The notes below the pieces were generated by a model that saw only the letters and a list, made by a program, of their open reading frames with translations, searched no databases and was not told where the DNA came from. A stretch of DNA of 64,000 nt from Hyphomonas sp. (GTDB lineage Bacteria; Pseudomonadota; Alphaproteobacteria; Caulobacterales; Hyphomonadaceae): the NCBI RefSeq assembly GCF_017792385.1, contig NZ_CP051230.1:1240001-1304000 (forward strand). Direction: 5' to 3'. Numbering within the stretch: position 1 is the stretch's first letter; the number at the start of each line of letters is the position of its first letter. Positions 56,791 through 64,000 of this stretch are shown piece by piece. A program made the translations under genes and the position numbers.

Positions 56791-57309
56791 TCAGGCCTGG
56801 CCGGTTTCGCCAGCCGGCGCGGCCGGGGGATTGCCGCCAGCGGCCGCCGCGCGCTGATACTGCGACTGGTAGAGCTGGACGAAGTCGACCGGATCGATCA
56901 GCAGCGGCGGGAATCCGCCTTCCCGCGTGATCTCGGCGATGATGCGGCGCGCGAACGGGAACAGCAGCCGCGGGCATTCGATCAGCAGCATTGGTTCCAT
57001 CTGGCCCTGCTGGGCATTCTGGATCTGGAACAGGCCGGCATAGTCGAGCTCGCAGATAAACAGGACAGACTGTTCTGCCGTCGCCTTGGCGGAGAGTTTC
57101 AGCGACACTTCATACAGGCCATTGCCATCGGCATGCGGCGTGGCGCCGACATCAATGCCAAGATCGATGTTCGGCTGGGACTGGACCGGACCGACGCCGG
57201 GATTCTCGAAGGAGAGGTCCTTGATGTACTGGCCGAGCACCCGCATGGCCGGGCCTTGCGGGGGCGTTCCCTGCGGTTGGGGGTTTTGCGGTGCGCTGGC
57301 ATCTGTCAT
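56791..57309 (-). CDS. secB: Protein-export chaperone SecB
   Basis: 172-residue tetrameric chaperone that keeps preproteins unfolded for SecA. RVLGQYIKDLSFENPGVG, DVGATPHADGNGLYEVSLKL and ECPRLLFPFARRIIAEITREGGFPPLLIDPVDF are the family blocks. The N- and C-terminal tails are Pro/Gln/Ala-rich. The ATG at 57309 is chosen because the longer frame lacks family residues. Divergent from the TimA gene. Confidence 0.96.
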   Translation of the reverse strand: MTDASAPQNPQPQGTPPQGPAMRVLGQYIKDLSFENPGVGPVQSQPNIDLGIDVGATPHADGNGLYEVSLKLSAKATAEQSVLFICELDYAGLFQIQNAQQGQMEPMLLIECPRLLFPFARRIIAEITREGGFPPLLIDPVDFVQLYQSQYQRAAAAGGNPPAAPAGETGQA

Positions 57310-57440
57310 GCTGGTACTCCCTGAAACTGAAGCCGCGCGGGTAGCATGTGACCCGGTAACGCGCAACGGATGACTGGCATCGCGCGGGCGTTGGCCCTAT
57401 CTATGCTATTACGCAAAGCGCCGGAGGAATATACGCGTTC

Positions 57441-58055
57441 ATGTTTGATCCCGTGATTGAGGTTGTCATTCTTGCCGCCATCGCGCTGTTTGTCCTGTTC
57501 CGTCTCTATACGGTTCTGGGACGCGGCGAGGACAATTCTCCCATGCAGCGCACGGAGCCGACGGCCAAGCCCCGTCCGGTCGACACCGGCCCTGCCGATG
57601 TGCCGCTGGCGGGCGCGGAGGCCGAACGGCCGATCTTTACGGGTCCTGCAGCGGGCGGTCTCGAAGACATCTACACTGCCGACAACAGCTTCACCGAGCC
57701 GGGCTTCATGCGGGGCGCGAAAGCGGCCTATACGATGATCGTCACGGCCTTTGCCGAAGGGGACCGCGCGGCGCTGCGTCCCTTGCTGGACGATGACGTC
57801 TACGAGGCCTGGGACCATGCGATTGGTGAACGCGAAGCCACCAATGGCAAGGCATTCGAATTGCTGCGCATCAGACGGGCCGAGATCGAGAGCGCGGAAA
57901 TGGACGGTGACACGGCCCGCATCTGGGTGCGGTACGAAGCCGAACTGGGTGACGGCGAAACGACGCGGACGGCCAGGGAATTGTGGGCCTTCATGCGCAA
58001 TGTGACCGCAAATGATCCCAACTGGATCCTTGATGACGTCGAAGAGGCCAAATAG
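57441..58055 (+). CDS. TimA/Tim44-like domain protein
   Basis: 204 residues with one N-terminal membrane helix (about 4-27, IEVVILAAIALFVLFRLYTVL), a Pro-rich linker and a C-terminal Tim44-like domain (about 80-200). ARWVRYEAEL-like segments and FMRGAKAAYTMIVTAFAEGD mark the fold. In Caulobacter and relatives this protein sits by secB and MltA and is thought to be a membrane adaptor; the mitochondrial Tim44 link is evolutionary. Divergent promoter with secB in the 131-bp gap. Confidence 0.88.
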   Translation: MFDPVIEVVILAAIALFVLFRLYTVLGRGEDNSPMQRTEPTAKPRPVDTGPADVPLAGAEAERPIFTGPAAGGLEDIYTADNSFTEPGFMRGAKAAYTMIVTAFAEGDRAALRPLLDDDVYEAWDHAIGEREATNGKAFELLRIRRAEIESAEMDGDTARIWVRYEAELGDGETTRTARELWAFMRNVTANDPNWILDDVEEAK

Positions 58056-58124
58056 GCCCGGCCCACAAGAAAGCGCCCCTTTGGGGCGTGACAGCCAACC
58101 GGTTTCCATTCCATAAGCGGCGGC

Positions 58125-59348
58125 ATGCTTCGCCGTCTCCTCCTGCTTGCCAGCGCCTGTGTTCTGGCCGCGTGCCAGTCTGCGCCGCCACCGCCCGCCC
58201 CGGTTCCGGTGCCCGCTCCGACCCGCCCGGTGGACACCACGCCATTGCCGCCGGCAGCGATTGAACGGCCTGCCAGCTTCCTTGACCTGCCAGGCTGGGA
58301 CACCGCGCCCATCGAACTGCCATTGAGCGCATTCAAGCGGTCCTGCGTGAAGCTGCAGGACCGGTCCGCCGGGGACTATCTGGCCAATGTCGCGCCCTGG
58401 GCCGGTCATGTGGCGGAATGGCTCCCGGCCTGTGACGCGGTGAATGAGGCGGTGGACGATGCCACCGCGCGGCAGATCCTCGAAGCCCTGTTCACACCGG
58501 TCGAGATCATCGATCCGGCCGGCAAGAGCCGGTTCACCGGCTATTTCGAGCCGCTTTATGAAGCGCGCTACACGCCGACGCCGCCCTTCACCGAGCCCGT
58601 CCCGGCGCTGCCGGCCGACCTTGTGCCGAACGGGGCGAGCCCGAAACAGCGCCTGCGCGATGGCCGTACGCGGCCCTATCCGTCCCGGGCGGAGATCACG
58701 ACGAATGGCGTCTCGGCCATCGCCTATGCACATCCAGCCGATGTGTTCTTCCTGCAGATCCAGGGTTCCGGCCGGCTGAAATTCCCGGATGGGCGGACCG
58801 TGCGCGCGGCCTATGCGGCGCATAATGGGCATCCGTTCAAATCCACCGCCAACTGGTTGATGGAGACCGGGCGCATCACGGCCGGAGAGGCGAGCATGCA
58901 GGGCATCCGGGCCTGGATGGACCGGGCCGGACCGATCGAGACACGGCTGGCGATGAACCAGAATCCGCGCTTCGTATTCTTCCGTGCCTTGCCGGAAGGG
59001 GACCCGAATCTGGGCCCTGAAGGCGCGCAGGGCGTGCCGCTGACACCGCTGTCCTCCATGGCAGTGGATACCGATATCCACCCCCTCGGCGTGCCGATGT
59101 ATGTGCAGACGACCGCGCCCGGCCTGGGGGGGGACTGGGCCGGAATGCTGATTGCGCAGGATACCGGCGGGGCGATCAAGGGCGCCGTGCGCGGCGATCT
59201 CTATTTCGGCACCGGGCCGGAGGCGGGCGAACGGGCCGGAACAATGAATGCACCGGGCCGGCTGTGGGTGTTCCTGCCGCGGGCCGTGGCCGACCGGCTG
59301 CAGGGCGCGGATGTCGCCTCGCTTGGGTTCCATGCCGGCGCGCCCTAG
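58125..59348 (+). CDS. mltA: Membrane-bound lytic transglycosylase A (MltA)
   Basis: 407-residue lipoprotein that cleaves peptidoglycan glycan strands. Lipobox in ACVLAACQSAP (Cys16). The MltA domain shows FTGYFEPLYEARYTPTP and VFFLQIQGSGRLKFPDG; the C-terminal 3D domain has MLIAQDTGGAIKGAVRGDLYFG with the catalytic Asp and GTMNAPGRLWVFLPR. The Pro-rich stretch after the lipid anchor is a spacer. Followed by the Smr gene at nine bases. Confidence 0.92.
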   Translation: MLRRLLLLASACVLAACQSAPPPPAPVPVPAPTRPVDTTPLPPAAIERPASFLDLPGWDTAPIELPLSAFKRSCVKLQDRSAGDYLANVAPWAGHVAEWLPACDAVNEAVDDATARQILEALFTPVEIIDPAGKSRFTGYFEPLYEARYTPTPPFTEPVPALPADLVPNGASPKQRLRDGRTRPYPSRAEITTNGVSAIAYAHPADVFFLQIQGSGRLKFPDGRTVRAAYAAHNGHPFKSTANWLMETGRITAGEASMQGIRAWMDRAGPIETRLAMNQNPRFVFFRALPEGDPNLGPEGAQGVPLTPLSSMAVDTDIHPLGVPMYVQTTAPGLGGDWAGMLIAQDTGGAIKGAVRGDLYFGTGPEAGERAGTMNAPGRLWVFLPRAVADRLQGADVASLGFHAGAP

Positions 59349-59357
59349 ATTTCGGCC

Positions 59358-59888
59358 ATGACCGACCGCCGCCTGACCCCGGAAGAATCGCGTGCCTGGG
59401 CACGTGTGGCCCGCACGATCAAGCCGATCGGCCCGGCCCGGGACGGTCTGGAAGATTTTGAACGCGCGCTGGAAGCAGGCGAACCGGTGTCCCCGACGCG
59501 GCCGCGGTCTTCTTCGGCCAGCAGCCTTCTGGCCGCTTCGGGCCAGGTGGAAAAACCTGTCCGGCGCACAGCCCGCGCGGCGGACCGCAAGGGCGAAAAA
59601 CGGGTCAAGCGAGGCCGGCTGGAACTGGCCGGCCGGATCGATCTGCATGGCCATACCCAGGCTTCGGCCGATGCCCTCCTGCGCAACTTCCTGGCTCGCA
59701 GCCGCGCCGATGGCGCGCGCTGCGTGCTGGTGATCACAGGTAAAGGGCGCGGGGGCGAGGGGGTGCTTCGCCGGAATTTCCTGGACTGGGTTCAGGGGCC
59801 GGAGGCAAGTCAGTTTGTGTCAGGCTATTCCGAGGCGCATGCGCGTCATGGGGGGGCAGGGGCGTTTTATCTGTTCCTGCGCCGCTGA
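59358..59888 (+). CDS. Smr/MutS2-C-terminal domain protein
   Basis: 176-residue protein: a basic, poorly structured N-terminal half and a Smr domain (about 90-176). The Smr signatures are RIDLHGHTQASADALL and VLVITGKGRGGEGVLRRNFLDW, ending FVSGYSEAHARHGGAGAFYLFL. Smr domains have nicking or RNA endonuclease activity in other proteins; the stand-alone role here is unknown. Its last 155 bp are overlapped in antisense by a minus-strand hypothetical gene. Confidence 0.9.
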   Translation: MTDRRLTPEESRAWARVARTIKPIGPARDGLEDFERALEAGEPVSPTRPRSSSASSLLAASGQVEKPVRRTARAADRKGEKRVKRGRLELAGRIDLHGHTQASADALLRNFLARSRADGARCVLVITGKGRGGEGVLRRNFLDWVQGPEASQFVSGYSEAHARHGGAGAFYLFLRR

Positions 59889-60168
59889 GGGATTTGCGCA
59901 GGCTGGCCGACAATTCTTCCAGGCGCCGCATCGTTTCCGCTTCTGCTTCCGCTTCCGCCTCCGGTCCGGATTCCCAGATGAGCTGGTTGGGCACATGAAG
60001 ATTGTGCGTGGGATCGGTCTCGAAGGCGTCCACGATCGGATCCAGCCAGGGCTTTCCGGCGACCAGTCGACGCAGATGTCTGACAATGGTGCGATGGGAT
60101 TGCAGGTGCAGGACCGGAAGTCGCGAGACTCCGAAGGAATTGCGATGGCGGGCTTTGCGTCTTGGCAT
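59734..60168 (-). CDS. Small hypothetical protein, antisense-overlapping Smr
   Basis: 144 residues from ATG 60168, which has AAGGA eight bases upstream. The N-terminal half is basic (MPRRKARHRNSF, RHLRRLVAGKPW), the middle is structured-looking (DPIVDAFETDPTHNLHVPNQLIW) and is followed by an EAEAEAEAE repeat coded by a GC-rich microrepeat near 59940. The 3' third is Pro/His-rich and lies opposite the end of the Smr gene, so the true stop may be elsewhere or the gene decaying. No family recognised. Could be spurious. Confidence 0.4.
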   Translation of the reverse strand: MPRRKARHRNSFGVSRLPVLHLQSHRTIVRHLRRLVAGKPWLDPIVDAFETDPTHNLHVPNQLIWESGPEAEAEAEAETMRRLEELSASLRKSLSGAGTDKTPLPPHDAHAPRNSLTQTDLPPAPEPSPGNSGEAPPRPRALYL

Positions 60169-60209
60169 GGGAATGTCCTTTTTGTTGTGTGAGTCGGGCT
60201 GGTCGGGAT

Positions 60210-60267
60210 TTCCCCCTCCGTCAGCCGGCTGCGCCGCCTGCCACCTCCCCCGCAAGCGGGGGAGGAG
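60210..60267. repeat. Type A half-element, copy of 11884-11940
   Basis: About 58 bp nearly identical to the right half of the 128-bp inverted-repeat element at 11813-11940, including the CCTCCCCCGC...GCGGGGGAGG palindrome and the CTCCGTCAG...CGGCTGCGCCGCC block. Only two or three bases differ. The left arm is missing. Confidence 0.8.
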
Positions 60268-60622
60268 AAGAGGTGCGGTGTTCATTTTCGGTTCCTCCTG
60301 CACGTTTGGCCGGACTGGCTTTCGCCATCCGGGGATCCAACAACCGGCCCCAACAGAGCCATGGCGCGGCGGGCGCCGTGGCGCTCCGCCTGGAACTGAA
60401 CAAGGCTACGGAATGGAGCGTTACCGCCCGCCGCGCCGGACAGGGTCTTCAGCGGGACACCCTCATGGGGGCCCATGGTCCCGGGTCTTCGTTACCGGCG
60501 CCGCGCAAACGGGTCTTCCGTGCTTTTCACACGGGAAGTCCATCCGGGGATGTCTCCCGGGCTGCCGGACGAGGCGGGTTCCCTACCGGGCTTCCCCGGC
60601 TCACCCTGGCCTGACCTGCCTA

Positions 60623-60655
60623 GGTGCGGACCGGACCGCTGCTCCGGCCCGCACC
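60623..60655. other. GC-rich interrupted hairpin
   Basis: GGTGCGG (60623-60629) pairs with CCGCACC (60649-60655), and an inner CCGGA (60631-60635) with TCCGG (60643-60647). It lies in the unassigned block and is not followed by a T-run. It could be part of a structured RNA or a repeat copy. Confidence 0.4.
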
Positions 60656-60763
60656 CTCCTGTCCCTGCCCTCCCGACCAGAACGGTACCTGATCCGGCTC
60701 CCGGAAGGGCAGATGACCATCATCGCATGAGGGGCTGTGCGCCGGATTCAGCTGGTCCGGAGA

Positions 60764-60850
60764 TACCTGCGCAGGCAGGTATCCATCTCCCGCCATCGCC
60801 TGAAGCGCTTGAGGAGGAAGCAGGAGATGGGCCCCTGCCTTCGCAGGGGC
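60764..60850. repeat. Type E three-hairpin repeat, copy 1
   Basis: Three stems in order: TACCTGC-gca-GGCAGGTA (60764-60781), CCATCTCC (60783-60790) with GGAGATGG (60823-60830) enclosing the palindrome AAGCGCTT, and GCCCCTGC-cttc-GCAGGGGC (60831-60850). The same three-stem plan recurs at 63642-63729. Confidence 0.8.
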
Positions 60851-60883
60851 CTGCGGGGGGAGAGCATGATCTCCATCCCCCAA

Positions 60884-60972
60884 CACCGTGTCCCCGGCGG
60901 AGGCCGGGGTCTCGTGCGGTAAGGGCGCGGAGCCAGCCGAGGGAGGCTCCGGCGTACGCCGGAGATGCGGAG
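60884..60972. repeat. Type C unit
   Basis: CACCGTGTCCCCGGCGGAGG with a CCCCGGC...GCCGGGG stem, followed by CTCGTGCGG and GAGGGAGGCTCCGGCGTACGCCGGAG, which forms a second CTCCGGCG/CGCCGGAG stem. Nearly identical strings occur at 12132 and 11719. Confidence 0.75.
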
Positions 60973-61098
60973 AAAGGGGACGATTGGGCATGATCCCCGC
61001 GATTGCGTGTGGCGTGCTCCGTGGCGTCGTTCCGTGATGGGCCCCCAGACGCTGCGCGTCGGGGGTGACGCCAGGGGGAGAGACTGATCTCCATCCTC

Positions 61099-61222
61099 CA
61101 ACACCGTGTCCCCGGCTGAGGCCGGGGGCTCTTGCTGAAACGATGCGGAGCCGGCCGCACGGGGCCCCGGTGCCCTGCGCTTGCGCTTGGGCCTTCTCGG
61201 GGCGAATGCAGTGCATTCGCTG
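61099..61222. repeat. Composite repeat C+D, copy 2
   Basis: Begins CAACACCGTGTCCCCGGC (C unit) and ends at about 61222 with CTGCGCTTGCGCTTGGGCC and GCGAATGCAGTGCATTCGC (D unit), in the same order as at 12132-12260. Confidence 0.75.
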
Positions 61223-61325
61223 ATCCCTCGAAGCGTGGCAGGGATGTCACATCAGCGGCAAGTTTCTGCGAGTGAATGTCACATGCACATTGATCCGGAG
61301 CAGAATGTGCCGCTAGACAGCGCGC

Positions 61326-61340
61326 AATTCATTCTCAATT
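61326..61340. promoter_or_regulatory. Possible Fur-type iron box upstream of FecA-like receptor
   Basis: AATTCATTCTCAATT shares the GAGAATGA/TCATTCTC core of Fur boxes and ends 18 bases before ATG 61359, where a repressor would block transcription or translation. Only one half is well matched. Confidence 0.3.
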
Positions 61341-61358
61341 TCAAAACAGGTATCCCTC

Positions 61359-63611
61359 ATGCCGTTTTCCCGTCTGTCTGTGCTTCTGGCCTCCACTGCG
61401 CTGGTTTCGCTCGCCTCCCATGCGGATTCCGCGACCGAGCCGGGCGAGCAGAACCCCTATACGCTGTTGTCGACCATTGTCGTGACCGGATCGTCTGATG
61501 CGGTGGACGAGGTGGCGGGGTCTGTGTCCTTCCTGACCGATGCCGACCTGTCGGCACAGGCGCAGAGCGACATCCAGCGCGTGCTGCGCGTGGTGCCGGG
61601 TGTGAACATCCAGGAAGAGGATGGCTATGGCCTGCGCCCGAATATCGGCCTGCGCGGGTCCGGCTCGGATCGGTCGTCCCGCATCGTGCTGATGGAAGAT
61701 GGCGTGCCGATCTCGCCGGCGCCCTACGCCTCCCCGTCGGCCTATTACTTCCCGACCACGGCGCGGATGAGCGCGGTGGAAGTGACCAAGGGCCCGGCCG
61801 CGATCCTGTATGGCCCGCGCACGACGGGGGGCGCGCTGAACCTGTTCTCCACGCCGGTGCCGACCGAGATGAGCGGCTTTGCGCAGGCCTTCTTCGGCAC
61901 GAATGACCGCCAGCGTGTGCATGCCTGGACCGGCGGGCGCGCAGATGTGGGCGCAGGCTGGCAGCTGGGCGGCCTGATCGAGGTGTTCACCGACGAGACC
62001 GATGGCTTCAAGGAGCTGGACAATGGCGGCCCGACCGGGTTCGACGCCGATGATCTGATGCTGAAGATCGGCGCCTACAAGAGCGATGGTCCGATGCCGC
62101 AAAGCGTGGAGCTGAAATACCAGACGCGCGAAGAGACCTCCAACGAGACCTATCTGGGCCTGACTCTGGAAGATTTCCGCGCCAATCCCGACCGGCGCTA
62201 TGATGCCAGCGCCGATGATGTGTTCCGGGGCGAGAATGAGCTGTTCCAGCTGACCCACAAGATCGAGGTCTCGCCGACGCTGAGCCTGACCACGATTGCC
62301 TATTCGCACGAATTTGCCCGCAACTGGTACAAGTTGCAGGGCATCAATGCGGCCGGTACGGGATCGAGCGGCGATGTCGGCATTTCGTCCATCCTGGGCG
62401 ATCCGGTCACCTATGCGGCCGAATATGCCCTGATCACGGGGGCGGTGAGCCTCGACAATTCCATCGTCTATCGCGCCAATCAGCGCGCCTATTCCAGCGA
62501 AGGCATCCAGTCGACGCTGAACTGGCAGACCGATCTGGGCGGGCTGGATCATGATGTGACCTTCGGCGTGCGCCTGCACCAGGATGAGGAAGACCGGTTC
62601 CAGAAGGAAGATGCCTATCGTCTGGCAGGCGGCGCGCTGGCGCTGACCACGGCCGGGGCCGCCGGCAGCAATGCCAACCGCGTTTCCAGCGGCGAGGCGG
62701 TGGCCGTGTTCATTCAGGACCGGGTGACACTGGACAGGCTGACCGTGACGGGCGGCATGCGCTTTGAGGACTATGAGCTGACGCGGGAGGATTATTCCAC
62801 CGCAGACCCAACCCGCGCCGACGGGCCGACCCGTGTGCGCACGCTGGACGACCAGGTGGTCGTGCCGGGCCTGAGTGCGCTTTACGAACTGAATGATGAT
62901 CTGACCCTGCTGGCCGGCGTGCATCGCGGCTTTGCGATTGCCAGCCCCGGCGCGACTGACGCCGACGCCGAGGAAAGCGTGAACTGGGAGGCCGGTGGGC
63001 GCTTTTCCCGGAACGGGCTGGATGTGGAGGCGATTGCCTTCTTCAACGACTATTCCAATCTGCTCGGCACCTGCACGGCCTCATCCGGCGGCAATTGCAC
63101 CATCGGCGATCAGTTCGATGGTGGCGAGGTGGACGTGATGGGCCTGGAGCTGACGGCGAGCTGGGATGCGGCGAAACTGTTCGACACCTCGCTCTCCCTG
63201 CCGGTCGGCGTGGTCTACACCTGGACCGATGCGGAGTTCCAGTCGGCCTTCGAGAGCAGCTATGAGCCCTGGGGCGATGTCGAGGCGGGCGATGAGCTGC
63301 CCTATGTCTCCGACCAGCAGATCACGCTGATGGCGGGCATCGAGGCAAGCCGCTGGGGTGTGGATCTCTCGGCCAATCATGTTTCCGAAGCCCGCGCGCG
63401 GGCCGGGCAGGGCGCCATTCCGGCGGGCGAGCGGATCGATGCGCGCTGGCTGGTCGATGCGGCGGCCTGGATGGACCTCACCGACACGCTGCGCCTGCGC
63501 GTGAAGGCCGAGAACCTGTTCGACGAAACCTATGTCGCCTCGATCGACCCCGCCGGCCTGCGCCCGGGCAAGCCGCAGGAGATCCTGTTCGGGCTTGAGG
63601 TGAAGTTTTAG
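61359..63611 (+). CDS. FecA-like TonB-dependent siderophore receptor
   Basis: 750 residues with signal peptide (MPFSRLSVLLASTALVSLAS, cleavage near ASHADSA). The plug is FecA-like: VLRVVPGVNIQEEDGYGLRPNIGLRGSGSDR, LMEDGVPISPAPY and EVTKGPAAILYGPRTTGGALNLFSTP. A 22-strand barrel follows with DDLTLLAGVHRGFAIASP and ends FGLEVKF, a proper Bam-type C-terminus. It has no N-terminal FecR-signalling extension. It likely takes up a ferric chelate such as ferric citrate; the presence of a possible Fur site upstream agrees. Confidence 0.92.
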   Translation: MPFSRLSVLLASTALVSLASHADSATEPGEQNPYTLLSTIVVTGSSDAVDEVAGSVSFLTDADLSAQAQSDIQRVLRVVPGVNIQEEDGYGLRPNIGLRGSGSDRSSRIVLMEDGVPISPAPYASPSAYYFPTTARMSAVEVTKGPAAILYGPRTTGGALNLFSTPVPTEMSGFAQAFFGTNDRQRVHAWTGGRADVGAGWQLGGLIEVFTDETDGFKELDNGGPTGFDADDLMLKIGAYKSDGPMPQSVELKYQTREETSNETYLGLTLEDFRANPDRRYDASADDVFRGENELFQLTHKIEVSPTLSLTTIAYSHEFARNWYKLQGINAAGTGSSGDVGISSILGDPVTYAAEYALITGAVSLDNSIVYRANQRAYSSEGIQSTLNWQTDLGGLDHDVTFGVRLHQDEEDRFQKEDAYRLAGGALALTTAGAAGSNANRVSSGEAVAVFIQDRVTLDRLTVTGGMRFEDYELTREDYSTADPTRADGPTRVRTLDDQVVVPGLSALYELNDDLTLLAGVHRGFAIASPGATDADAEESVNWEAGGRFSRNGLDVEAIAFFNDYSNLLGTCTASSGGNCTIGDQFDGGEVDVMGLELTASWDAAKLFDTSLSLPVGVVYTWTDAEFQSAFESSYEPWGDVEAGDELPYVSDQQITLMAGIEASRWGVDLSANHVSEARARAGQGAIPAGERIDARWLVDAAAWMDLTDTLRLRVKAENLFDETYVASIDPAGLRPGKPQEILFGLEVKF

Positions 63612-64000
63612 GGGGGATAGGGGCGCGCTCCCATACCGAAGATGCCTGCGAAGGCAGGTATCCATCTCCCGTCATCTCCTGAAGCGCTTGGCGGTGCAGT
63701 TGGAGATGGGGCCCTGCCTTCGCAGGGGTGAGCGGAGAGGAGGGTGCACCCAATTCGAAGCCTCATTCCAGAGATCCGGGCTTTTGCGCCAAACCTCACC
63801 TGAAGGCCTTTCATTTCGGGGGAAAATGAGCCATAAGCCGCCCCTTGTGGTGGGATATCGGGTTCTGACCCGGCTGGACGACATCCCGGCCGTGGCCTGG
63901 AGCTGCAGATACTCACCCGAAAACCCCGCCAATTCAGGCGTTTAGACGAAACCCGCCGCAAGGCGATCACATGAAAGATATTCGATGTCGATTACCGCTG
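63612..64000. repeat. Repeat plus unassigned tail
   Basis: 389 bp after the receptor gene. A type-E copy fills 63642-63729 (stems TGCCTGCGAAGGCA, CCATCTCC...GGAGATGG and CCCTGCCTTCGCAGGG) and may terminate the receptor transcript. From about 63740 to the end I see no confident gene. An ATG at 63971 begins an open frame that runs off the window after ten codons and cannot be judged. Confidence 0.7.

Larger units (their letters stand above)
60183..61325. repeat. Gene-poor, repeat-packed intergenic region
   Basis: About 1.1 kb without a convincing gene. It holds a type-A half element (60210-60267), an unassigned GC-rich hairpin-bearing block (about 60300-60730), a type-E element (60764-60850), a type-C unit (60884-60972), a small stem near 61043-61065 (CCCCCAGACGCTGCGCGTCGGGGG) and a C+D composite (about 61099-61222). 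Open frames here have the arginine/proline bias of shadow frames. Confidence 0.8.

Noticed and set aside
58074..58088. CGCCCC-ttt-GGGGCG hairpin after the TimA gene as a terminator
   Set aside because: Short six-base stem without a T-run on the plus strand and no minus-strand gene to end; left out as a firm feature.
57306..59654. 782-codon minus-strand frame over the TimA, mltA and smr genes
   Set aside because: Antisense to three recognised proteins; rich in Arg, Gly, His and Pro with no domain.
60475..60993. 172-codon plus-strand frame in the 60-kb repeat region
   Set aside because: Composition mirrors the dispersed repeats; no ribosome binding site or family motif.
61341..62924. 527-codon minus-strand frame under the FecA-like receptor
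   Set aside because: Shadow of the receptor gene.
63971..64000. Open frame starting ATGAAAGATATT at the right edge
   Set aside because: Only ten codons are visible and there is a weak ribosome binding site, so it cannot be assessed.

Overview
The window reads as one continuous stretch of a GC-rich alphaproteobacterial chromosome. The best fit is a dimorphic, Hyphomonadaceae-like member of the order that includes Caulobacter. The evidence is gene order (hemE-hemH-hemJ-rho-mnmE-mnmG-rsmG-parA-parB on one side of an intergenic gap, PPSR-maf-aroE-coaE-dnaQ/secB on the other), two perfect parS sites, TTAA-N7-TTAA (CtrA-type) and GANTC (CcrM-type) motifs, TonB-dependent receptors and the NtrZ and CenR-like regulators. 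No rRNA, tRNA, CRISPR array, prophage or intact insertion sequence was seen. The taxonomic placement is inference.

Layout. 1-8 kb: the end of an unrecognised helical-repeat protein, a Xer recombinase, small membrane proteins, a 2-oxoglutarate oxygenase-like protein, a CitE-like lyase, a secreted protein, a SnoaL-like protein, an acetyltransferase and a GGDEF/EAL protein. 8-17 kb: five histidine biosynthesis genes (hisB, hisH-hisA, hisF, hisE) interleaved with an M20 amidohydrolase lipoprotein, a diguanylate cyclase, three tiny genes, a GFA protein, a crotonase and dispersed palindromic repeats. 17-33 kb: DUF6065, a ProXp-type tRNA deacylase, a TonB receptor divergent from a TPR-sulfotransferase, an aldo/keto reductase, FtsK, an acidic fasciclin protein, AmtB, a ubiquinone hydroxylase and the CnoX-LonN-Trm112-DUF971 operon, then LolA. 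33-39 kb: xth, a CenR-like regulator, an L,D-transpeptidase-like protein, YggS, a ThiE-like protein, NtrZ, a porin and a DUF3576 lipoprotein, arranged as tightly packed convergent pairs. 39-43 kb: leuS-lptE-holA.

43-57 kb is the replication-origin neighbourhood. The 349-bp gap between hemE and the PPSR gene (52888-53236) has the properties expected of oriC: a perfect DnaA box, two CtrA-type sites, an AT-rich tract next to hemE, repeated GAGTCACAGG elements and nine GANTC sites in 186 bp. Genes flanking the gap are transcribed away from it. The chromosome-partition genes parAB lie about 8 kb away, and both parS sites lie inside rsmG and mnmG. The GANTC-dense, iterated origin is the observation I consider most worth testing.

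57-64 kb: SecB, a TimA/Tim44-like protein, MltA, an Smr protein, a roughly 1.2-kb gene-poor stretch packed with repeats that also occur at 11.7-12.3 kb and 63.6 kb, and a FecA-like TonB receptor behind a possible Fur site. Several intergenic gaps hold stem-loop repeat families. Five convergent gene pairs share the same CTAG tetranucleotide as both stop codons.
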